A stretch of 64,000 nt of DNA, taken from the NCBI GenBank assembly GCA_027077805.1, contig JALWTS010000015.1, positions 124,001-188,000 of the forward strand, read 5' to 3'. Origin of the DNA: Gammaproteobacteria bacterium (GTDB lineage Bacteria; Pseudomonadota; Gammaproteobacteria; JABHGC01). Below, piece after piece: positions 32,223-38,949 of the stretch (its first letter is position 1; each line of letters starts with the position of its first letter). Made by a program: the position numbers and the translations under genes. The notes beneath the pieces are model-generated. The model was not told where the DNA came from. It saw only the letters and a program-made list of their open reading frames with translations, and did not search any database.

Positions 32223-33251
32223 ATGTTTTATTTTATATTACTGTTATTAATGGGCATTGTACCTTGTTTTGCGACAGAGCAGACCTTGGTATTATTACAA
32301 CCCAATGATTATATTCCTACCAGTTTAATGACTGAATTTGAACAATTGCATCAGGTGAAAGTTGAGTCAAAATATTATCAAAATCCATTACAGCAACAAC
32401 AATGGTTAGTTGATAATCAAGGCGGTGGCTATGATGTTAGCATTGTTGCCGCTCATAAGGTTCCCGAATATTTTCGTTTAGGTTGGTTATCAGCGATACC
32501 TCCTGAGAATATTCCTAATTTAACCCACATTGATAATGATTGGCGTACTAGTCATGAGTACACGGAATTTTATTCCGTGCCGTTGTGTTGGGGGACGATT
32601 GGCATTGTTTATCGCGACGATTTAATTGTGGAACCTATTAATAGCTGGCAGCAATTATATCAACCTAAGTCCTCTTATCAGGATAAAATTGTTATGTTAA
32701 ATGACCGTCCTATTGTCATAGGTTTAGGCCTGAAAGCATTGAATATGAATACTGAGGCAGAAGCATGGCAAAAATTATTTGAAATTTTTCAGCAATATTT
32801 TCCAAAATTATTGGATTCTCAGTCTATACTTAAAGGATTGATAGATGGCAGGTATTGGATGGCATTGGTTTGGAATAAAACGGCGATTACATGGCAAATT
32901 CAGGGGAATTTGCATTATATTATTCCCAAAGAAGGCAGTTTATTATGGATTGATAGTCTTGTGATCAGTCGTAAATCTAAACAGAAAGAATTGGCAATGG
33001 CATGGATTAATTTTTTACATCAGCCTAAAAATGCCGCTAGAATCGCAAGTCATTTGAATTATGCGACTGTTAACTCCGATGCTTATCAATGGTTACCCAA
33101 ACAATATACAAATTATCCAATGATTCAAGCTAAGAAAGAGATTTTAGACAAATCAACTTTTATTCAAGCACTCACTCAAACCCCTAAGGCTGAACAAGAA
33201 GCCGTGATAGATTTACTCACGCCTAGCATAAAGCCTTTACAAACTGATTGA
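32223..33251 (+). CDS. PotD-like periplasmic substrate-binding protein
   Basis: The 342-residue protein begins with a hydrophobic signal peptide (about residues 1-17, ending near CFATEQ). It has the type II periplasmic binding fold typical of the spermidine/putrescine-binding PotD family, including the segment VPLCWGTIGIVYRDD, whose form (VPxxWGTxGIxY) is conserved there. The start follows the NRPS stop by 3 nt, and an AAGGAA sequence inside the NRPS end serves as ribosome-binding site, so the two are probably translated from one message. No ABC permease or ATPase gene is nearby, so it may be an orphan binder feeding a signalling protein, as NspS does in Vibrio, or a part of a transporter encoded elsewhere. 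The ligand is unknown. Confidence 0.8.
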   Translation: MFYFILLLLMGIVPCFATEQTLVLLQPNDYIPTSLMTEFEQLHQVKVESKYYQNPLQQQQWLVDNQGGGYDVSIVAAHKVPEYFRLGWLSAIPPENIPNLTHIDNDWRTSHEYTEFYSVPLCWGTIGIVYRDDLIVEPINSWQQLYQPKSSYQDKIVMLNDRPIVIGLGLKALNMNTEAEAWQKLFEIFQQYFPKLLDSQSILKGLIDGRYWMALVWNKTAITWQIQGNLHYIIPKEGSLLWIDSLVISRKSKQKELAMAWINFLHQPKNAARIASHLNYATVNSDAYQWLPKQYTNYPMIQAKKEILDKSTFIQALTQTPKAEQEAVIDLLTPSIKPLQTD

Positions 33252-33269
33252 TGAAAAAATATAACTGTA

Positions 33270-34907
33270 ATGGATACTATAAATGAGTTAAAACGTAGTA
33301 AAAGCGTGTTATTAGTTGATGACGATGAAATGCAAGTTGAGGCAGTTGTCGATGTCTTGCAATCCAGAGATTATCACACTTTAGTGTGCAATAAACCTCA
33401 TGAAGCATTGAAGTATATTAAAAGTCAGGAAATTGGTATTGTGGTAACGGACCTAAAAATGCCAACCATGACAGGCATTGATTTGCTGGCTCAAATCAAA
33501 ACCCTACCTTTTGTTATTAATGTCATTATTTATACGGGATATGGTAGTTTTGAATCGGCTAAAGATGCCGTGAATTTAGGGGCATTTGCCTTTGTTGAGA
33601 AATTATGTGAACCTAAAGAGTTGATTAATTCGGTTGATAAAGCGAGTCATGACTTGTTATATCAATACAATCAAAAGTTAGAACAAATCAATCGGGAATT
33701 AGAACAGCGAGTTGATGCTAGAACCATTGCTTTACAACAAACAAATCAAACTTTAGAAAATGAAATCCAAGCCAAAGAAGTTGTTCAGGAAGAACTACGC
33801 TTATATCAAGAAATCTTGGAACACATGGCTGAAACAGTCTATTTAATTCGAGCAGACGATGGTGTGATTGTTTATACGAATCCTCGGTTTCAAAAATTAT
33901 TTGGTTATACACCCACTGAGATTATTGGGCAACCTGCCAGTATATTAAGTACTTATGATGAATCACAATGCCAAAAAATTATTCAGCATATTATTCAGGG
34001 CTTGGAACAACATAAAAAATGGACAGGAGAAATTGAAAATCGGCGTAAAGACGGATCTATTTTATGGTGTCGAGTGAATATTTCTTCTTTTGAGCATGTT
34101 GAATATGGTATGGTTTGGGTGTCTGTGAATGAAGATATTACCGAACGTAAATTAATGGAAGAAGAGTTAAGGGTAGCCAAGGAAGTCGCAGAGGCTTCTA
34201 ATCAAGCGAAAAGTGCTTTTTTATCGAGAATGAGCCATGAATTAAGAACACCACTGAATGCCGTTATAGGCTATAGTGAAATGTTGGGAGAAATTACGGA
34301 AGAAGAAGGTCATCTTGAGTATGGCAATGATTTGGCTAGAATTAATCAAGCAGGGCGTTATTTGTTGACTTTGGTCAATGATATTTTAGATTTAGCGAAA
34401 ATTGAGCAAGAAAAAGTGGAATTTCATCCTGAAAAATTTGATTTAGAAGTGGTATTAATTGATGTTTTAAAAACCATTGAGCCTTTAGTAAAAAAACAAG
34501 GGAATCGCTTACATTATCAGTTTGGTGATTTAGGGGAAATGGTGGCTGATATCACACGATTACGCCAAATTTTGTTTAATTTATTAAGTAATGCCTGTAA
34601 ATTCACCCAGCAAGGTACGATTAGTTTAATGGTTAAAAAGATAAGATTTAGGGGAGGGGATGGCTTTGAATTTCAAATTCAAGATACGGGGATTGGTATT
34701 AGTGTTGAGCATGTAAACACATTGTTTCAACCTTTCAAGCAGGCTTCAGAAGAAATTGCCCATAAATATGGTGGCACAGGTTTGGGTTTGGCGATTAGTC
34801 ATCATCTTTGCCAATTAATGGGGGGCAGAATTAGTGTGGATAGCGAGTTAGATAAGGGCAGTGTTTTCACAGTGTTATTGCCAGTGAGTGTCGAGTTCAA
34901 CAAATAA
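33270..34907 (+). CDS. Cytoplasmic REC-PAS-histidine kinase
   Basis: The 545-residue protein has no membrane segment. An N-terminal receiver (about residues 10-125) has the acidic pocket VDDDE and phospho-acceptor Asp61 (VTDLKMP). A coiled coil leads to a PAS domain (about 175-300), then HisKA with SHELRTPLN (His323) and a HATPase with DTGIGI and GGTGLGL. Such proteins take a phosphoryl group at the receiver and modulate their own kinase output; the partner is not identifiable. It starts 18 nt after the binding-protein gene with only a weak ribosome-binding site, and probably belongs to the same transcript. ATG at 33270 is the first in-frame start giving the full receiver. Confidence 0.88.
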   Translation: MDTINELKRSKSVLLVDDDEMQVEAVVDVLQSRDYHTLVCNKPHEALKYIKSQEIGIVVTDLKMPTMTGIDLLAQIKTLPFVINVIIYTGYGSFESAKDAVNLGAFAFVEKLCEPKELINSVDKASHDLLYQYNQKLEQINRELEQRVDARTIALQQTNQTLENEIQAKEVVQEELRLYQEILEHMAETVYLIRADDGVIVYTNPRFQKLFGYTPTEIIGQPASILSTYDESQCQKIIQHIIQGLEQHKKWTGEIENRRKDGSILWCRVNISSFEHVEYGMVWVSVNEDITERKLMEEELRVAKEVAEASNQAKSAFLSRMSHELRTPLNAVIGYSEMLGEITEEEGHLEYGNDLARINQAGRYLLTLVNDILDLAKIEQEKVEFHPEKFDLEVVLIDVLKTIEPLVKKQGNRLHYQFGDLGEMVADITRLRQILFNLLSNACKFTQQGTISLMVKKIRFRGGDGFEFQIQDTGIGISVEHVNTLFQPFKQASEEIAHKYGGTGLGLAISHHLCQLMGGRISVDSELDKGSVFTVLLPVSVEFNK

Positions 34908-35071
34908 AATCATTTTAAAGATGGCAAAAAAATATTTTCTGTGCTATGCTACTCTGAATTAGATAATCATATTATTAGATTCTAATGGTGTTGATGACTG
35001 GCTGGGATGAGTTATGTGGGTGTTTACTTTGTGGTAGGCATCTATTTTTTTTGTGGATTAAGGATAGTTGT

Positions 35072-36655
35072 ATGAAAGGTTTGCTTATCAGTTGGTTATT
35101 AATCATAAGTTTATTTGGCTTGAAAGCTCAAGCAGAAGTTTTTTTGGATACAGTGAATGGCGAAATTCATATCCCGAATGTTGAAATTGGTTGGGGAAAA
35201 TATCAATTAGATTTACAAGCGGTTGATATTGCCGATAGTGATTGGCAACAATGGACATTTACCGTGGGTAATGCCAATTTTTCAAGTTTTCCAAATCCTC
35301 AGGATCAAGCACTGCCCCTTTTTAATTTAGAAACAGGTATGGTATGGTTGCCAACGGTTACCGTTGATGAGCAAGCCTATGATATTGGACTGCGAGTAAA
35401 AAACTGGCGTCAAGCCAAACGTGAAAAAACACCTTGGCAAGCATGGGAACTCGAACTCGAACACGCCACGCCTATTTTGGAACAATGTGGGAGTTATAAT
35501 TTAGTGATGCCTCCCCAAGGCGTTTGTCCCAGTCGTTCTGGTTCATTATTGCCGTCATTGACTGGACCGTATTGTGTGGGTACCACCAATATTCATGTCC
35601 AAGATAATAGTCGCCAGGAAACGTATGCCGAATCGGGGCAAACTGGACCAAGAGAATTAATGTTACGGGTATGGTACCCCATTGAGCAAGATGCGGTAGG
35701 AACACCAACTGACTACATGGATGCGGAATCTTATGACTGGATGATTAATGCGTTTTATCTTGGCAATGTATTTGAATTACCCGAAGATTCCAATGAGCAA
35801 ATTCGTCCGAATAGTTTAGAAGCTGCGCCAATTGCGACAGGTAAATTCCCAGTATTATTATTTTCACCTGGCTTGTTTTATATTACATCTAGTTATGCTG
35901 CTTTTATTGAGGATTTAGTGAGTCATGGTTATATTGTCGTTGCGGTGAATCATCCCTATATTTCTGGTATTACCATTTTTCCTGATGGTCGTAGTGTTGG
36001 TCCTTTAAATACGTCTGAACTAACCGCAGATGAAATCAAGCAAATGATTGAAGACGGTTTTCATGTGATGGTGGATGATATCAGCTTTGTCTTAGATTAT
36101 TTAGAAATGTTAAATCGTGGGGAAACTGAGCATAGTATGTGGGAATGTCAAATGGATATGTCAAGAATTGGTATGTTTGGTCATTCTTTAGGGGGGGCCG
36201 TAGGCTTGCAAATGTGTGCTCAAGATTTAAGGGTGAGAGCTTGTGCTAATATGGATGGTATTCCTCATGGTGATGTTATTGAACAGGGAACGAGCAAACC
36301 TGTATTAATTATGCGTTCGGTCAAAGCCTTTGAGAATATTGATTATTGGAATTTATGGAAAAATTTAGATACAGGCGATGCGTATTCTGCGGTTATTGCA
36401 GGGACTGGGCATACTAGCTATTCTGATGTGGCTATTATGTTAGAGCATTTCTTGCCTTGGCTACCTAGAGCTGTGTTAGGTGCTGGTTATACGAATCCAA
36501 AATATGTGGCAGAAATTACGAATCAATTTCATTTGAAATTTTTTAATGCCTATCTTAAAGGTGATTCTTTAGCAACTTTTACGGCTTTATCGTATCAATT
36601 TCCTGAAGTTAAGGTAAATAGTAAAGCCTATGAGAATAGTTACAAAAATTACTAA
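35072..36655 (+). CDS. Secreted alpha/beta hydrolase (PAF-acetylhydrolase/dienelactone-hydrolase-like)
   Basis: I place the start at 35072: it is preceded by AGGATAG and gives a clean signal peptide (MKGLLISWLLIISLFGLKAQA), whereas the earlier in-frame ATG at 34985 would add 29 unlikely residues. The protein is then 527 residues. An N-terminal region of about 150 residues has no recognised fold. The hydrolase part follows, with the nucleophile elbow GHSLGG (Ser372), an oxyanion-region HPYISG and a late His in AGTGHTSYSD. This arrangement resembles bacterial platelet-activating-factor acetylhydrolase-type lipases or esterases. The enzyme should act in the periplasm or outside the cell. It is a conceivable releasing or tailoring hydrolase for the NRPS product only if that product is exported first; I see no direct evidence. 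Confidence 0.75.
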   Translation: MKGLLISWLLIISLFGLKAQAEVFLDTVNGEIHIPNVEIGWGKYQLDLQAVDIADSDWQQWTFTVGNANFSSFPNPQDQALPLFNLETGMVWLPTVTVDEQAYDIGLRVKNWRQAKREKTPWQAWELELEHATPILEQCGSYNLVMPPQGVCPSRSGSLLPSLTGPYCVGTTNIHVQDNSRQETYAESGQTGPRELMLRVWYPIEQDAVGTPTDYMDAESYDWMINAFYLGNVFELPEDSNEQIRPNSLEAAPIATGKFPVLLFSPGLFYITSSYAAFIEDLVSHGYIVVAVNHPYISGITIFPDGRSVGPLNTSELTADEIKQMIEDGFHVMVDDISFVLDYLEMLNRGETEHSMWECQMDMSRIGMFGHSLGGAVGLQMCAQDLRVRACANMDGIPHGDVIEQGTSKPVLIMRSVKAFENIDYWNLWKNLDTGDAYSAVIAGTGHTSYSDVAIMLEHFLPWLPRAVLGAGYTNPKYVAEITNQFHLKFFNAYLKGDSLATFTALSYQFPEVKVNSKAYENSYKNY

Positions 36656-36748
36656 TTTTTTTATATTCAATATCATAGAACAGTTTTTTTTGCAAGATTT
36701 TGACTAAAAAACTGATATAATTAATTCATTCACTATTATGAGTTAACA

Positions 36749-37378
36749 ATGAATGCAACACAAGGTCAGCAAATTTTTTCTCGTTGGCAACAACAAAATC
36801 CGCATCCTAAAACTGAATTAAATTACCAAACCCCATTTGAATTATTAATTGCGGTCATATTATCGGCACAAGCGACTGATAAAAGTGTGAATAAGGTGAC
36901 AGAAAAGCTATTTGCCTTAGCGAATACGCCAGAGGCGATATTAAAGCTGGGTGAGCAAAAACTAAAACAGCAAATTCAAACGATTGGCTTGTTTAATAAT
37001 AAAGCGAAATTTATTTTGCAAACTTGCCAACTGCTATTAGAGCAACATCAAGGTAAGGTTCCCCAAACTCGGGTAGCACTGGAAAAATTACCTGGCGTTG
37101 GTCGTAAAACCGCTAATGTGATCTTAAATGTGGCATTTGGTCAAGAAGCTATGGCGGTTGATACCCATATTTTTCGGGTTTCCAATCGTATTGGTCTTGC
37201 CCCGGGTAAAACAGTTTTAGATGTCGAAAAAACTTTACTTAAGGTGATTCCTAAACCGTTTAAACAATATGCTCATCATTGGTTGATTTTGCATGGACGT
37301 TATGTATGTAAAGCGAGAAAACCCAACTGTCCACAATGTATTATTAATGATTTATGTGAATACCAACATAAAACCTAA
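36749..37378 (+). CDS. nth: Endonuclease III (DNA glycosylase/AP lyase)
   Basis: The 209-residue protein is full length for the family. It removes oxidised pyrimidines from DNA and cleaves the abasic site. The helix-hairpin-helix LPGVGRKTANVIL contains the catalytic Lys, VDTHIFRV holds the catalytic Asp, and the C-terminal [4Fe-4S] site is complete as C-x6-C-x2-C-x5-C (CKARKPNCPQCIINDLC). It stands alone between the hydrolase and the repeat-peptide gene. Confidence 0.96.
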   Translation: MNATQGQQIFSRWQQQNPHPKTELNYQTPFELLIAVILSAQATDKSVNKVTEKLFALANTPEAILKLGEQKLKQQIQTIGLFNNKAKFILQTCQLLLEQHQGKVPQTRVALEKLPGVGRKTANVILNVAFGQEAMAVDTHIFRVSNRIGLAPGKTVLDVEKTLLKVIPKPFKQYAHHWLILHGRYVCKARKPNCPQCIINDLCEYQHKT

Positions 37379-37539
37379 TGGCAACTGATTAATATATTTT
37401 TTTTATTTTTTGTAACTTTTTCAAAAATGATGAGTCTTAGTGATGGACATGGACATGGACATAGATAGGTATTGATAATTTAATCTAAGTCGATGTATTG
37501 ACATTATACAACGCATTAAAATTTAATGAGGAGACATTG

Positions 37540-38022
37540 ATGAAAAAAACAAATATGAAACCTTTAGCCCTAGCTGTTGGTACTGCAATGATTTCAACTT
37601 TATCTGCGACTGCGATTGCCGATAGCAATGCTAATCCATTTGCTATGACTTCCTTATCGAGTGGTTATATGGTAGCGGGCGAAGGGTCTTGTGGTGAGTC
37701 TAAGTGTGGTAGTTCTCATAATAAATCCACGGAATCTAAATGTGGAAGCTCTCATAACAAATCCACGGAATCTAAATGTGGTAGTTCTCATAATAAATCG
37801 ACGGAATCTAAATGTGGTAGTTCTCATAATAAATCGACGGAATCCAAATGTGGAAGCTCTCACAACAAATCGACGGAATCCAAATGTGGTGAGGGCAAAT
37901 GTGGAAGCTCTCATAACAAATCCACGGAATCTAAATGTGGTGAAGGCAAATGTGGAAGCTCTCACAACAAATCGACCGAATCCAAATGTGGCGAAGGCAA
38001 ATGTGGTAGTAGCAAAAAATAA
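37540..38022 (+). CDS. HvfA-like Cys-rich repeat peptide, candidate RiPP metallophore precursor
   Basis: The start at 37540 is set by a strong GAGGAG ribosome-binding site at 37528-37533; an in-frame codon at 37498 is too far upstream. The 160-residue product has a signal peptide (about residues 1-28, ending SATAIADS), then NPFAMTSLSSGYMVAGEG, which matches the HvfA-type leader pattern, then eight ESKCG, three EGKCG and one EGSCG motif, separated by seven SSHNKST spacers (12 Cys in total). In Haemophilus, HvfA Cys residues in EGKCG motifs are converted by an MNIO (DUF692) enzyme to copper-binding oxazolone/thioamide groups. Here no MNIO enzyme, HvfC partner or DoxX-like protein flanks the gene, so the modification is unproven. 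Most repeats have ESKCG in place of EGKCG. Confidence 0.72.
   Translation: MKKTNMKPLALAVGTAMISTLSATAIADSNANPFAMTSLSSGYMVAGEGSCGESKCGSSHNKSTESKCGSSHNKSTESKCGSSHNKSTESKCGSSHNKSTESKCGSSHNKSTESKCGEGKCGSSHNKSTESKCGEGKCGSSHNKSTESKCGEGKCGSSKK
37696..38007 (+). repeat. In-frame tandem repeat within the HvfA-like gene
   Basis: A 36-nt unit coding ESKCGSSHNKST is repeated five times, then becomes a 51-nt unit with an extra EGKCG (two full copies and a partial third). Copies differ mainly at synonymous positions (for example ggtagttct versus ggaagctct; cataat versus cacaac), which suggests recent expansion and exchange between two copy types. Confidence 0.9.
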
Positions 38023-38061
38023 GTTGTCGATTATCTGATTATCTGATGGTAGATAACTTGG

Positions 38062-38100
38062 TTTTAACAGGGCTATAATGTACAGATAGCTCTGTTAAAA
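38062..38100 (+). promoter_or_regulatory. Inverted repeat with embedded TATAAT upstream of the coiled-coil gene
   Basis: Two 14-nt arms (38062-38075, TTTTAACAGGGCTA; 38087-38100) are complementary apart from one G-T pair, around an 11-nt loop. A TATAAT at 38074-38079 lies across the left arm and loop, 34 nt before the next ATG. No good -35 is seen. It could be a promoter with an operator, or an RNA hairpin; it lacks the 3' T-run of an intrinsic terminator. Confidence 0.35.
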
Positions 38101-38113
38101 TAAAGATTATTTC

Positions 38114-38488
38114 ATGAAAAAAATTGGTTTTTCTTATCTATTTCTAATTTATTCCAGTCTATTTCTTTCTATTTTTTCCCAACTATTGTTAGCAGAGACT
38201 GAATTAAAAACGCTAACACTAGAGGAAATTCGGGCAACGATTGCGGAAGTGAAACAAAAATATGCCCAAGAAATTGAACGTTCTAAGAAACTTAAACAAA
38301 AAAAACAAAAACTTACCGATAGAGTCCAGCAATTAAAACGGGAATTAGAGGATATTGATAGAAGAACTGAAAAACTCAAACAATTCTATCATGCCACAGA
38401 AAAACCCAATCACTACCAAAAAATTCCTTCAAATCCTGAAGAATTTGTGAATCATCCTGACAAAAGCAAAGCGCAGTCAAATAAGTAA
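38114..38488 (+). CDS. Small exported coiled-coil protein, function unknown
   Basis: The 124-residue protein has an N-terminal hydrophobic signal (about residues 6-27, followed by AETELK) and then a long charged helix with heptad-like spacing (about 35-92, rich in Lys, Glu, Gln and Leu), ending in a Pro/Asn-rich tail. I recognise no family. It should be periplasmic or membrane-anchored by its signal. It lies between the repeat-peptide gene and a receiver gene, in the same direction as both. The ribosome-binding site is weak. Confidence 0.65.
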   Translation: MKKIGFSYLFLIYSSLFLSIFSQLLLAETELKTLTLEEIRATIAEVKQKYAQEIERSKKLKQKKQKLTDRVQQLKRELEDIDRRTEKLKQFYHATEKPNHYQKIPSNPEEFVNHPDKSKAQSNK

Positions 38489-38577
38489 TCATCATTATAA
38501 TCCCAATTAATAATAGGCTTTTTTATTGAAATTAGTCTATCTTATTATTAAGTATCAAGTGATGAGAGAGGCTAGGG

Positions 38578-38949
38578 ATGACAACAATTATGGTAGTGGA
38601 AGATAATCCTGATAATGTGGAATTAGTACAAGCCTTTTTAGAAGATCAGTACCATTTAGCATGCTATGAAGATGGTTTTACTGCCTTAGATGCCTTAACA
38701 GCTCATCCCTTGCCTGAGTTAATTTTATGTGATATTTCTTTACCCGATATGAATGGCATTGAGTTACTTCACAAAATTCGATCGAATACTTTATGGCAGC
38801 ATATTCCAGTAATTGCTTTAACTTCTCATGCCATGAAAGGGGATAAAGAAAAATTTTTAGCATCGGGGTTTGATCAATATATTAGCAAACCACTTGAAGA
38901 TGAGAACATGTTGCTTGAGCCTATTCGTCAGTTGTTGGGAATGGCATGA
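38578..38949 (+). CDS. Stand-alone response-regulator receiver (CheY/DivK-like)
   Basis: The 123-residue single-domain receiver has the acidic pair ED in VVEDNPDN, phospho-acceptor Asp52 (LCDISLP), a Thr/Ser in ALTSHA and the conserved Lys in SKPLE. It has no output domain, so it should signal by protein contact. Its stop overlaps the next start by 4 nt (ATGA at 38946-38949), so it is translationally coupled to the hybrid kinase that follows and is probably its phosphorelay partner. Confidence 0.9.
   Translation: MTTIMVVEDNPDNVELVQAFLEDQYHLACYEDGFTALDALTAHPLPELILCDISLPDMNGIELLHKIRSNTLWQHIPVIALTSHAMKGDKEKFLASGFDQYISKPLEDENMLLEPIRQLLGMA

Noticed and set aside
34985..35071. Upstream ATG extension of the secreted hydrolase
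   Set aside because: It would place 29 residues before a good signal peptide, and the later ATG at 35072 has the ribosome-binding site.
36700..36721. TTGACT and TATAAT as an nth promoter
   Set aside because: The two elements are only 10 nt apart, too close for a sigma-70 promoter.
37696..38007. CRISPR-like array of 36-nt repeats
   Set aside because: There are no variable spacers; units are contiguous, coding and in frame.
37654..38038. Open frames on both strands across the Cys-rich repeat (103 and 115 codons)
   Set aside because: A 36-nt repeat without stops in one copy is free of stops in other frames by arithmetic; only the frame with signal peptide and strong ribosome-binding site is credible.
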